Shown here: in pieces, positions 1-4,994 of the stretch
Layout of the letters: each line of letters opens with the position of its first letter
Position numbering within the stretch: the stretch's first letter is position 1
Assembly: GCA_020438595.1 (NCBI GenBank)
Contig: JAGQUI010000191.1
Location: 1-5,896, forward strand
From: Propionibacteriaceae bacterium
GTDB lineage: Bacteria > Actinomycetota > Actinomycetes > Propionibacteriales > Propionibacteriaceae
Reading direction: 5' to 3'
Length of the DNA stretch: 5,896 nt
Program-made: the position numbers and the translations under genes
Notes under the pieces: model-generated
Databases searched by the model: none
The model's input: the letters and a program-made list of their open reading frames with translations, nothing else
Told to the model about the DNA's origin: nothing

Positions 1-669
1 GAACGTCGTCAGTTCCTTCTCGGTGACAGCGAAGCCGGCGGCGTACAGCAGCGACGTGTCCTTGAGCAGCATCACGAACTCGTTGGTCATCGGCGGGATC
101 ACGATGCGCATCGCCTGCGGCAGCACCACCCAGAACATGGTCTTGCCCGAACTCATGCCGAGCGAGCGCGCCGCCTCGGTCTGGCCCGGCGAGACGGCCT
201 GGATGCCGGCCCGCACGATCTCGGCCGCGTACGCACCGGTCACGATGGTCAGCGCGAGGATGCCCGCGCCAGGGCCGCCGCCGGGGATCCGGAACCCGAA
301 CGCGATCGGGATCACGTAGGCGGCGGTGAAGATCGTCAGCAGCGCCGGGATGCCGCGGAAGAGTTCGATGAACGCGGACGCCGCCCAGCCCAGCGGCCCG
401 CCCGCGAGCTTCAGCACCGCGAGCAGCACGGCCAGCAGGGAGCCCAGGATGAAGCTCGAGATCGTGTAGATCAGGGTGTTCTTGAGCGCGACCGTGATGA
501 TCGCCGGCCACATCTGCTTCGCGACCGTCGGGTTGAAGAACACCTTCTGGATCTCTTGCCAGTCGGCGAAGCTGGCCGCGAGGACCAGGACGAGGATCCC
601 GACGGCATAGGACGTGACCCTGCCGAGCCGCGCCCGGACGGTCGGTTTCAGGTAGGGCAGGACGCTCAC
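1..669 (-). CDS. Polar amino acid ABC transporter permease, HisM-type (3' part outside window)
   Basis: Integral membrane subunit of an amino acid importer; it forms the translocation path and docks with a cytoplasmic ATPase. The 223 visible codons begin VSVLPYLKPTVRARL and have no stop before the left edge. Hydrophobic stretches lie at about residues 20-34, 56-87, 98-122 and 136-148. The HisM-family segment FRGIPALL is at 104-111, and the ATPase-coupling EAA loop is EAARSLG at 165-171 followed by LPQA at 183-186. The order of these motifs is canonical, so function is confident; which amino acid is carried is not visible. The GTG start is chosen because GGGAGG lies four bases upstream. Homologues are usually about 220-280 residues, so only the last part should be missing. 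It is the second gene after the solute-binding protein (63-base gap with a hairpin), and an ATPase gene is expected to the left. Confidence 0.93.
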   Translation of the reverse strand, partial: MSVLPYLKPTVRARLGRVTSYAVGILVLVLAASFADWQEIQKVFFNPTVAKQMWPAIITVALKNTLIYTISSFILGSLLAVLLAVLKLAGGPLGWAASAFIELFRGIPALLTIFTAAYVIPIAFGFRIPGGGPGAGILALTIVTGAYAAEIVRAGIQAVSPGQTEAARSLGMSSGKTMFWVVLPQAMRIVIPPMTNEFVMLLKDTSLLYAAGFAVTEKELTTF

Positions 670-673
670 GGGG

Positions 674-679
674 CCTCCC
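674..679 (-). promoter_or_regulatory. Ribosome binding site of the permease gene
   Basis: On the minus strand GGGAGG sits four bases before the GTG at 669-667. It fixes the permease start and shows that the permease has its own ribosome entry, separate from the binding-protein gene upstream. Confidence 0.75.
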
Positions 680-692
680 GGGTTCAATGCGA

Positions 693-728
693 ATCGGGTG
701 GGCCGGGACGATGCCCGACCCACCCGAT
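693..728 (-). other. Intercistronic hairpin between binding-protein and permease genes
   Basis: Positions 693-702 (ATCGGGTGGG) are exactly complementary to 719-728. After one mismatch (703/718) a further four pairs follow (704-707 with 714-717), closing a six-base loop at 708-713. It begins 4 bases after the binding-protein stop codon. On the minus strand the 3' side is followed by TCGCATTG, with no U-run, so it is not a standard intrinsic terminator. Strong hairpins in this position are known in binding-protein operons, where they protect the upstream message or partly attenuate transcription, giving excess binding protein over membrane subunits. That role here is inferred. Confidence 0.75.
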
Positions 729-732
729 CAGC

Positions 733-1560
733 TCAGCCGAAGTACTTCTTGTAGATCGTGTCGTACGTGCCGTCGGCGCGCAGTGCCGCCAGCTGCTCGT
801 TCACCGCGGCGAGGAGTTCCGGCTTCTTGCCCTTGGCGAGGGCGAAGCCGTACTGCTCGTTGGTGTTGTAGGTCTCGACGATCTTGTAGCCCGGGTCGTC
901 GACCTCGTGCTGGTGGTTGACCGGCTGGTCCTGCAGGAGCGCGTCCACCTGGCCGGCCTGCAGCGCGATCCACATCTTGCCGTCGTCGGCGAAGTCGACG
1001 ATCGTCGCGCCCGACGGGGCGTTCTCGTTGGCGTAGGACTTGCCGGTGCTGCCCTTCTGCACGCCGATCTTCTTGCCGTCGGTGCCGGCGAGGTTGGCGA
1101 TGCCGGAATCGGCCTTCACCAGCAGCGACTGCAGCGAGTCGTAGTACGCGTCGGCGAAGTCGAGGTTCTGCTTGCGCTCGTCGGTGATCGTCATCGCGGA
1201 CGCCGCCATGTCGCAGGTGTTCGCCTCGAGCGCGGTGCCGGACTGCAGCGCGTCGAAGTTGGTCACGACCACGGTGAGGGTGAGGCCGAGCTTCTGCGCG
1301 ATGGCGTCGACGAGTTCGATGTCGAAGCCGGTGTAGCCGCTCGCGGTGGTCGCGTCCTCGTACTCGAAGGGCTTGTACGGGATGTCGGAGCAGATGGTCA
1401 GCGTGCCGGCCGTGACCAGGCCGTAGTCGGCGGCCGGGGCGGACGCCGCCTCGGACGCCGCAGTGCTGGCCGGGGTCGCCGGGGTGCTGGTACACGCGCT
1501 GAGCGTGAGGGCGAAGGCGGCCACCGTTGCCGCCAGGGTCAGTGTCTTCTTGACGAGCAT
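733..1560 (-). CDS. Amino acid ABC transporter substrate-binding lipoprotein (SBP family 3)
   Basis: Extracellular receptor that captures a polar amino acid and delivers it to the membrane permease. The 275-residue product has a lipoprotein signal: MLVKK, a hydrophobic core to residue 20, then lipobox LSAC with Cys23 as the lipid anchor. An Ala/Ser/Thr/Pro-rich linker runs to about residue 45. The mature two-lobe domain carries CSDIPYKPFEYED (57-69), GYTGFDIEL (75-83), AMTITDERKQ (122-131), GVQKGSTG (167-174) and LLQDQP (208-213). Arg129 matches the residue that usually binds the ligand carboxylate in this family. Cys57 and Cys116 could form a disulfide (inference). Length is normal for the family. 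It is the first gene of the unit with the permease. The ATG has only a weak purine-rich stretch (GAGAAAG) upstream, but the signal peptide fixes the start. Ligand unknown. Confidence 0.95.
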   Translation of the reverse strand: MLVKKTLTLAATVAAFALTLSACTSTPATPASTAASEAASAPAADYGLVTAGTLTICSDIPYKPFEYEDATTASGYTGFDIELVDAIAQKLGLTLTVVVTNFDALQSGTALEANTCDMAASAMTITDERKQNLDFADAYYDSLQSLLVKADSGIANLAGTDGKKIGVQKGSTGKSYANENAPSGATIVDFADDGKMWIALQAGQVDALLQDQPVNHQHEVDDPGYKIVETYNTNEQYGFALAKGKKPELLAAVNEQLAALRADGTYDTIYKKYFG

Positions 1561-1593
1561 GTCGTGGAACTACTTTCTCGAAAGCGGACATTT

Positions 1594-1660
1594 CCCCCGG
1601 GGGTGCGGAACGTCTGGCGACGTTACCGCTCCCATGTGAAGGTGGCGTTACAGTACCGCC
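1594..1660 (-). promoter_or_regulatory. Putative promoter/operator region of the amino acid ABC operon
   Basis: This is part of the 129-base gap (1561-1689) between the glycosylase stop and the binding-protein ATG. On the minus strand TAACGT (1625-1620) fits an actinobacterial -10 (TANNNT), but no good -35 precedes it. GTAAC occurs twice, at 1651-1647 and 1626-1622. An imperfect 17-bp palindrome, GGCGTTACAGTACCGCC, lies at 1644-1660; 7 of 8 arm positions pair, and flanking GG/CC extends it to 1641-1663. CCCCCGGGGG at 1594-1603 is a perfect palindrome in the likely leader. Promoter and operator roles are inferred from position and symmetry only. Confidence 0.35.
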
Positions 1661-1689
1661 TCCGTTCCGGGGCTCAGATCACGATTTCA

Positions 1690-2898
1690 CTACGACTTCC
1701 CCCGCAGGACGGCGGCAAGAGTGGCCGCCAGGCCTCCCCGATCGGCGACCACGACGTCGTCGAGGCCGAGCCAGTCGGCCATCCGGCGCAGTTCGGCGGC
1801 CAGCCGGACGGCGGTCTCGGCCTCGGGCGCGCCGTCCTCCAGCCAGGCCGACTGCACCCGCAGCGCGCCCGCCTTCCGGTCGGCCTTCAGGTCGACCCGC
1901 GCGGCGATGGTGTCGTCCATCACGAACAGGTACACGTAGTAGCCGTGCACCCGGTCGGCCTTCGGGGTGTAGAGCCCGATCCGGTAGTGCGTGCCGAACG
2001 TCTCCAGCAGGCGGGCGCGGTCGAACACGAGCGTGTCGAACGGGGCGACCAGCGCCTGCCCGGCCACCTTCCGCGGACGTGCGGCCGCCGTCCACAGGTA
2101 GGCCGGTGACGTCCACCCCTGCACGGTGACCGGTTCCACCTCGCCGGTGGCGACCAGCGCGTCGAGCGCCGCCCGGGTCCGGGCCCGGTCGGTGTAGAAG
2201 TACTCTGCCAGCCACGGCTCGGTGAACACCCCCAGCGCCGCGGCGGCGCGCCGGGCCAGGGTCAGCCGGGCCTCGTCCTCACTCGGGGTGGGTGCGTCGA
2301 ACACCGGCTTCGGCAGCACCCGCTCCGGCAGGTCGTAACGCCTCTCGAACTGGATGTTGCGGCCCGCACTGGTGAGTTCACCGGTGTAGAACAGCCACTC
2401 GCAGGCGTGCTTCACCGCCGACCAGTTCCACCAGCTGCCCGGGGTGCGCTCCTCGTCGTGTTCCACCTGCCGCGCGGTCAGCGGTCCGCGCTCGGCCACC
2501 TGCCGGTACACCTTCTCGACCAGGCCGGGGTGCTCGGCGAGCAGCTTCTGGCTCCAGCTGTCGCGGCGCTCGCGGTGACCCTCGGCACGCCAGCGCAGCG
2601 CCGGCTGCAGGTTCACGTCGATCAGGCACGCCGCGTGGCCCCAGAACTCGTAGACCCGTCGCGGCGCGGCGTTGCCCGCGCGGTCGAGCAGCGTCCGGTC
2701 GTAGGGCCCGAGCCGGGCGAACAGCGGCACGTAGTGGGCACGGACGCACACGTTGACCGAGTCGATCTGGAACTGGCCGACCCGGTTCAGCACCTGCTGC
2801 AGCTGGCGCATCGTGGCCGCGGTCTCCGGCCGGCGCCCGAACCCCTGCGCGGCGAGCATGGTGCGGCGGGCCTGGGCGGCGGTCAGGGATGCGGTCAC
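1690..2898 (-). CDS. ycaQ: Winged-helix DNA glycosylase, YcaQ/AlkX-like (interstrand crosslink repair)
   Basis: 402-residue member of the HTH_42 (DUF1006) family, which includes E. coli YcaQ/AlkX and Streptomyces AlkZ. These glycosylases excise bulky or crosslinking alkylated purines and can unhook DNA interstrand crosslinks. Near the N-terminus, FQIDSVNVCVRAH (43-55) contains Gln44-Ile45-Asp46. This is the Q-x-D catalytic motif of YcaQ rather than the Q-x-Q of AlkZ, at almost the same residue numbers. YEFWGHAACLI (83-93) is the second conserved block. GLYTPKADRVHGYYVYLFVMDD and the WLxDG region lie in the C-terminal part, as in full-length homologues, so the gene looks intact. Start: GTG at 2898, the first codon downstream of a well-placed -10 box; Met14 is a less likely alternative. 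It appears to be a stand-alone gene with its own promoter. No biosynthetic cluster is visible, so a housekeeping repair role is likelier than self-resistance. Confidence 0.9.
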   Translation of the reverse strand: MTASLTAAQARRTMLAAQGFGRRPETAATMRQLQQVLNRVGQFQIDSVNVCVRAHYVPLFARLGPYDRTLLDRAGNAAPRRVYEFWGHAACLIDVNLQPALRWRAEGHRERRDSWSQKLLAEHPGLVEKVYRQVAERGPLTARQVEHDEERTPGSWWNWSAVKHACEWLFYTGELTSAGRNIQFERRYDLPERVLPKPVFDAPTPSEDEARLTLARRAAAALGVFTEPWLAEYFYTDRARTRAALDALVATGEVEPVTVQGWTSPAYLWTAAARPRKVAGQALVAPFDTLVFDRARLLETFGTHYRIGLYTPKADRVHGYYVYLFVMDDTIAARVDLKADRKAGALRVQSAWLEDGAPEAETAVRLAAELRRMADWLGLDDVVVADRGGLAATLAAVLRGKS

Positions 2899-2904
2899 GG
2901 CGGG

Positions 2905-2910
2905 AGCCTA
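2905..2910 (-). promoter_or_regulatory. -10 box of ycaQ; predicted leaderless transcript
   Basis: On the minus strand TAGGCT (2910-2905) matches TANNNT. Six bases separate it from the first base of the GTG start codon, so transcription would begin at or next to that codon. No Shine-Dalgarno sequence precedes the GTG. No clear -35 hexamer is seen. Leaderless mRNAs with this geometry are common in actinobacteria. Confidence 0.55.
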
Positions 2911-2942
2911 ACGCCCGCCACCGACAGGCCCGGTCCGGGCGC

Positions 2943-3404
2943 CTACGGGACGTTCCTCGCCCGGAGGACCGTCGCCACGACCATCCCGATCGCCACGATG
3001 CTCAGCACGAGGGCGAGCAGTGCATTGCGGAAGCCGCCGCTGCCGATCACCCGGAAGATCATGAACCCGGCCAGCACGACGGAGGCGAGGGTGGCCCGCG
3101 CCAGGGTGCGGTTGAGCGCCGAGGTGCTCCGGGACGGTGCCGGCTGGTTCCCGGGAGCCGGAACGGGCGGCGGCGGCGCCGGAGCACTCGCCGGGTACCG
3201 CGCCGGGGTGCGCGGCTGCTGCGGGGACGGCGTCCGGACCGGGCGGGTCGGGACGGACACGTCGCGGTCGGGCGAGGGGGCGGCCCTCGGCAACTCGGAG
3301 GGTGCGGGCGGGGACGACTGCGTCCACTCCGCGGGGGCATCCCACACCGGCTGCGGGGCGGAGTCCGGGGCCCAACCGAGGAAGTCGTGCTCCGGGGTGG
3401 TCAC
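2943..3404 (-). CDS. Unrecognised proline-rich membrane protein with two C-terminal helices
   Basis: I do not recognise a family. With GTG at 3404 the product is 153 residues. Residues 1-93 are polar and very rich in Pro, Ala and Ser, hence probably disordered. They include WAP and WDAP words at 11-13 and 21-24 and the run PASAPAPPPPVPAP at 71-84. Two hydrophobic segments follow: about 101-120 (ending FMIFRVI) and 127-147 (NALLALVLSIVAIG onward), joined by GSGG, with a basic tail RARNVP. By the positive-inside rule the N-terminal half is probably cytoplasmic, with both ends on the same side. An upstream in-frame ATG at 3455 is rejected because it lies in the loop of the rpmB terminator. GTG at codon 20 is another possible start. 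It lies 76 bases after rpmB and 44 bases before ycaQ on the same strand. That it is a real gene is supported by the coherent hydrophobic pattern and G/C-rich third positions. Confidence 0.65.
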   Translation of the reverse strand: MTTPEHDFLGWAPDSAPQPVWDAPAEWTQSSPPAPSELPRAAPSPDRDVSVPTRPVRTPSPQQPRTPARYPASAPAPPPPVPAPGNQPAPSRSTSALNRTLARATLASVVLAGFMIFRVIGSGGFRNALLALVLSIVAIGMVVATVLRARNVP

Positions 3405-3443
3405 CCCGCCATGCTCGCACACCGGCCGCGTCCGGACATGCGA

Positions 3444-3468
3444 AGAGACCCGCACGTGGCGGGTCTCT
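3444..3468 (-). terminator. Hairpin terminator downstream of rpmB
   Basis: A perfect 10-bp stem (3444-3453 AGAGACCCGC with 3459-3468) closes a five-base loop, 12 bases after the rpmB stop codon. On the minus strand the stem is followed by TCGCATG, so the U-run is very weak. This is typical of high-GC terminators, and it may be leaky towards the downstream small membrane protein gene. Confidence 0.8.
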
Positions 3469-3480
3469 CTGCGGTGTGGT

Positions 3481-3666
3481 TCAGCGGGTGACGCGACCGG
3501 CCTTGATGCAGGACGTGCACACGTTGAGGCGCTTCGGCGTGCCGTTCACGACCGCACGCACCCGCTGGATGTTCGGGTTCCAGCGCCGGTTGGTCTTCTT
3601 CTTCGACCAGGGCACGTTGTGCCCGAAGCCGGGACCCTTGGCGCAGATGTCACAGACGGCAGCCAC
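3481..3666 (-). CDS. rpmB: 50S ribosomal protein L28, zinc-ribbon (C+) form
   Basis: Structural protein of the large ribosomal subunit. The 61-residue product begins MAAVCDICAKGPGFGHNVP, carries the conserved basic segment SKKKTNRRWNPNIQRVR (21-37) and ends CTSCIKAGRVTR. Cys5/Cys8 and Cys50/Cys53 form two CxxC pairs that would bind one zinc ion. This is therefore the zinc-containing form and not the zinc-independent paralogue that some bacteria induce under zinc starvation. Length is normal for actinobacterial L28. The GTG start is supported by AAGGAG seven bases upstream. It is monocistronic by appearance: terminator immediately after, divergent asparaginase gene on the other side. Confidence 0.97.
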   Translation of the reverse strand: MAAVCDICAKGPGFGHNVPWSKKKTNRRWNPNIQRVRAVVNGTPKRLNVCTSCIKAGRVTR

Positions 3667-3673
3667 CGGAGTA

Positions 3674-3679
3674 CTCCTT
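3674..3679 (-). promoter_or_regulatory. Strong ribosome binding site of rpmB
   Basis: AAGGAG on the minus strand, seven bases before GTG 3666-3664. It is the best Shine-Dalgarno match in the window, as expected for a ribosomal protein gene. Confidence 0.9.
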
Positions 3680-3710
3680 GTTGTCTAGCGAAATCGCGCG
3701 GACGGGCGCG

Positions 3711-3746
3711 CGTAGGCATTGGCCCCTCAACGGGGACCTGCCTACG
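3711..3746. repeat. Inverted repeat in the rpmB / asparaginase divergent region
   Basis: CGTAGGCA (3711-3718) is exactly complementary to 3739-3746. Inside, GG (3721-3722) can pair with CC (3737-3738) across small bulges, and CCCC (3723-3726) pairs with GGGG (3732-3735) around loop TCAAC. It overlaps the predicted -10 elements, so it could be an operator at DNA level. If rpmB transcription starts further upstream it could instead be a leader RNA hairpin. Confidence 0.6.
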
Positions 3747-3774
3747 ATACCCGACCCGGGCGATCCGGTGCCAA
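3719..3774. promoter_or_regulatory. Predicted bidirectional promoter for rpmB (-) and asparaginase (+)
   Basis: TACGATA at 3743-3749 reads TANNNTA on both strands. Plus strand: TTGGCC (3719-3724), 18 bases, TACGAT (3743-3748). Minus strand: TTGGCA (3774-3769), 19 bases, TATCGT (3749-3744). Predicted starts give leaders of roughly 70 bases for rpmB and 140 bases for the asparaginase gene. The hexamers are imperfect and the minus spacing is slightly long, so this is inference. The rest of 3667-3895 holds no gene that I can support. Confidence 0.45.
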
Positions 3775-3838
3775 TCGACCCGATCGGGAAGGCCCTCGCA
3801 CCGTGCGGTGCGTTCCCGGTCCGGTCGCGTCCGGATCT

Positions 3839-3868
3839 GCCACAGTTGTGGCCGAGGGCTGAACAGCC
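3839..3868 (+). repeat. Two tandem short palindromes upstream of the asparaginase gene
   Basis: GCCACA-gt-TGTGGC (3839-3852) and GGCTG-aa-CAGCC (3857-3868) are both perfect in their arms with two-base centres. They lie 27 to 57 bases before the GTG. As DNA they could be regulator sites; as RNA the two-base centres force shorter stems. No regulator is assigned. Confidence 0.4.
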
Positions 3869-3885
3869 GCGCGCATCAACGGATC

Positions 3886-3890
3886 GGGAG
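3886..3890 (+). promoter_or_regulatory. Ribosome binding site deciding the asparaginase start
   Basis: GGGAG lies five bases before GTG 3896. The alternative in-frame GTG at 3890 overlaps this sequence and has no site of its own, so the shorter start is preferred. Confidence 0.7.
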
Positions 3891-3895
3891 TGGCT

Positions 3896-4885
3896 GTGAC
3901 CGGAACACGCAGGATCGGGATCGCCAGCATGGGCGGCACCATCGTCATGCAGCAGGGCAAGGACGAGGGCCTGGTCCCGACGCTGGACCCTGCCGACCTG
4001 GTCTCCGGGGTACCGGAACTCCGCGGCCTGGTCAGCGTGACGGTCGAGACCATCTCGAAGGTGGGCTCACCGTCGATCCGGTTCGCCGACGTGGTCCGAG
4101 CCTTCGGATGGGCCCGGCGCGCGGTCGACGACGGCGCCGTCGGCGTGGTGGTCACCCACGGCACCGACACCCTCGAGGAGACCGCCTTCCTGCTGGACCT
4201 CTGGTGGGACCGCCCGGCCCCGCTGGTCGTGACCGGGGCGATGCGCTCGCCCGGGGAGAGCGGCGCCGACGGTCCGGCCAACCTGCTGGCCGCAGTGCTC
4301 ACCGCCATCGCCGCGGAGTCCCGCGACCGCGGCGTGCTGGTCGTGATGAACGACGAGGTGTTCGCCGCGTCGGCCGTGACCAAGACGCGCAGCTTCGGCG
4401 TGGACGCGTTCACCAGCCCGCTGGGCGCTCTCGGCCGGGTCCGTGAACTCCAGGTGGAGTACGCGCTGAACCTGGCGGCCCCGCGTCCGGCTCCCCTGCC
4501 GGTGCCGGCGGGATCGGTCTGGGTGCCGATCGTGCCGACACCGCTCGGCGAGGACGAACGCACCCTCGACGCCGTGGTGGGCGCCGGCGCCGACGGGGTC
4601 GTCCTCGAGGGCGTGGGTGCGGGGCACGTCCCGGAGTCGACGGTGCCCGCGGTGGTGCGCGCGGTCGGGCGGGTGCCGGTGGTGATGGCGTCCCGGACCC
4701 GGCGGGGCCGGACCGGCCGGACGACCTACGCGTATCCCGGCGCGGAGATCGACCTGCTGCAGCGCGGCGTCCTGATGTCGGGGCACCTGAACGCCACCCA
4801 GTCGCGGCTGCTGCTCTGGTCACTGCTCGCCTCCGGGATCACGGAGCGCGGACGCATCGAGGCCGAGTTCGCTCGTCGCGGCTGA
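3896..4885 (+). CDS. ansA: L-asparaginase (type I/II fold), cytoplasmic
   Basis: Hydrolyses L-asparagine to aspartate and ammonia. With GTG at 3896 the product is 329 residues, normal for the family, and begins VTGTRRIGIASMGGTIVM. The first active-site signature is GGTI with nucleophile Thr15. Ser58 (SKVGSPS segment) matches the substrate-binding serine. The second signature, THGTDTLEETAFLL, holds the catalytic Thr90-Asp91 pair. The catalytic lysine is Lys163 in VMNDEVFAASAVTKT. The C-terminal domain keeps GADGVVLEGVGAGHVP and a SGHLNA block. All catalytic residues are present, so it should be active. No signal peptide is seen, which favours a cytoplasmic role in asparagine catabolism over a secreted high-affinity enzyme; gene symbol assigned by family. 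It is divergent from rpmB and 109 bases upstream of the carbamoyltransferase, same strand. Confidence 0.95.
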   Translation: MTGTRRIGIASMGGTIVMQQGKDEGLVPTLDPADLVSGVPELRGLVSVTVETISKVGSPSIRFADVVRAFGWARRAVDDGAVGVVVTHGTDTLEETAFLLDLWWDRPAPLVVTGAMRSPGESGADGPANLLAAVLTAIAAESRDRGVLVVMNDEVFAASAVTKTRSFGVDAFTSPLGALGRVRELQVEYALNLAAPRPAPLPVPAGSVWVPIVPTPLGEDERTLDAVVGAGADGVVLEGVGAGHVPESTVPAVVRAVGRVPVVMASRTRRGRTGRTTYAYPGAEIDLLQRGVLMSGHLNATQSRLLLWSLLASGITERGRIEAEFARRG

Positions 4886-4938
4886 TCCCTCCTGAGGGAG
4901 ACTCCCTGAGCGTGCCCACCGGTGGGACGCCGGGTCCC
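4886..4938 (+). other. Hairpin-rich spacer after the asparaginase gene
   Basis: TCCCT (4886-4890), AGGGA (4895-4899) and TCCCT (4903-4907) allow two mutually exclusive hairpins, the second based on the palindrome AGGGAGACTCCCT (4895-4907). Next come a perfect 12-bp palindrome, CCCACCGGTGGG (4915-4926), and a GGGAC/GTCCC hairpin (4924-4928 with 4934-4938). No U-run follows any of them. Together they may end or attenuate asparaginase transcription, but no single one is a convincing terminator. Confidence 0.4.
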
Positions 4939-4955
4939 GCCGGACAGCGATGCTC

Positions 4956-4961
4956 TAGCCT
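4956..4961 (+). promoter_or_regulatory. Candidate -10 box of the carbamoyltransferase gene
   Basis: TAGCCT matches TANNNT and lies 33 bases before the ATG, which would give a leader of about 27 bases. No convincing -35 is seen. If real, the carbamoyltransferase is transcribed independently of the asparaginase gene. Confidence 0.4.
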
Positions 4962-4983
4962 GAATGAACGCCTACCGCGTGGT

Positions 4984-4990
4984 GGAAGGG
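4984..4990 (+). promoter_or_regulatory. Ribosome binding site of the carbamoyltransferase gene
   Basis: GGAAGGG followed by four bases and ATG 4995-4997. It supports this start over the GTG two codons further on. Confidence 0.75.
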
Positions 4991-4994
4991 TGAG

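Noticed and set aside
556..2109. 517-codon open frame on the plus strand opposite the ABC transporter and glycosylase genes
   Set aside because: Low-complexity Gly/Arg/Val-rich translation spanning two real genes and their spacer; typical antisense shadow of high-GC coding DNA.
2928..2940. GCCCGGTCCGGGC palindrome between the membrane protein and glycosylase genes
   Set aside because: Only a four-pair hairpin is possible with a normal loop, and such G/C words are expected by chance here; not convincing as a terminator.
3405..3455. Longer start (ATG 3455) for the Pro-rich membrane protein
   Set aside because: The ATG lies in the loop of the rpmB terminator, and the added residues do not resemble the rest of the protein.
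3667..3895. Zur-type operator or riboswitch in the rpmB/asparaginase spacer
   Set aside because: No A/T-rich Zur-like palindrome is present, and L28 here is the zinc-containing form; no known riboswitch core was recognised.
2407..4446. 679-codon plus-strand open frame
   Set aside because: It crosses four real genes on both strands and the divergent promoter region; the translation is Arg/Gly/Pro-rich and shows no domain.
3742..4563. 273-codon minus-strand frame opposite the asparaginase gene
   Set aside because: Ser/Thr/Arg-rich shadow lacking any recognisable fold; the plus frame has intact asparaginase signatures.
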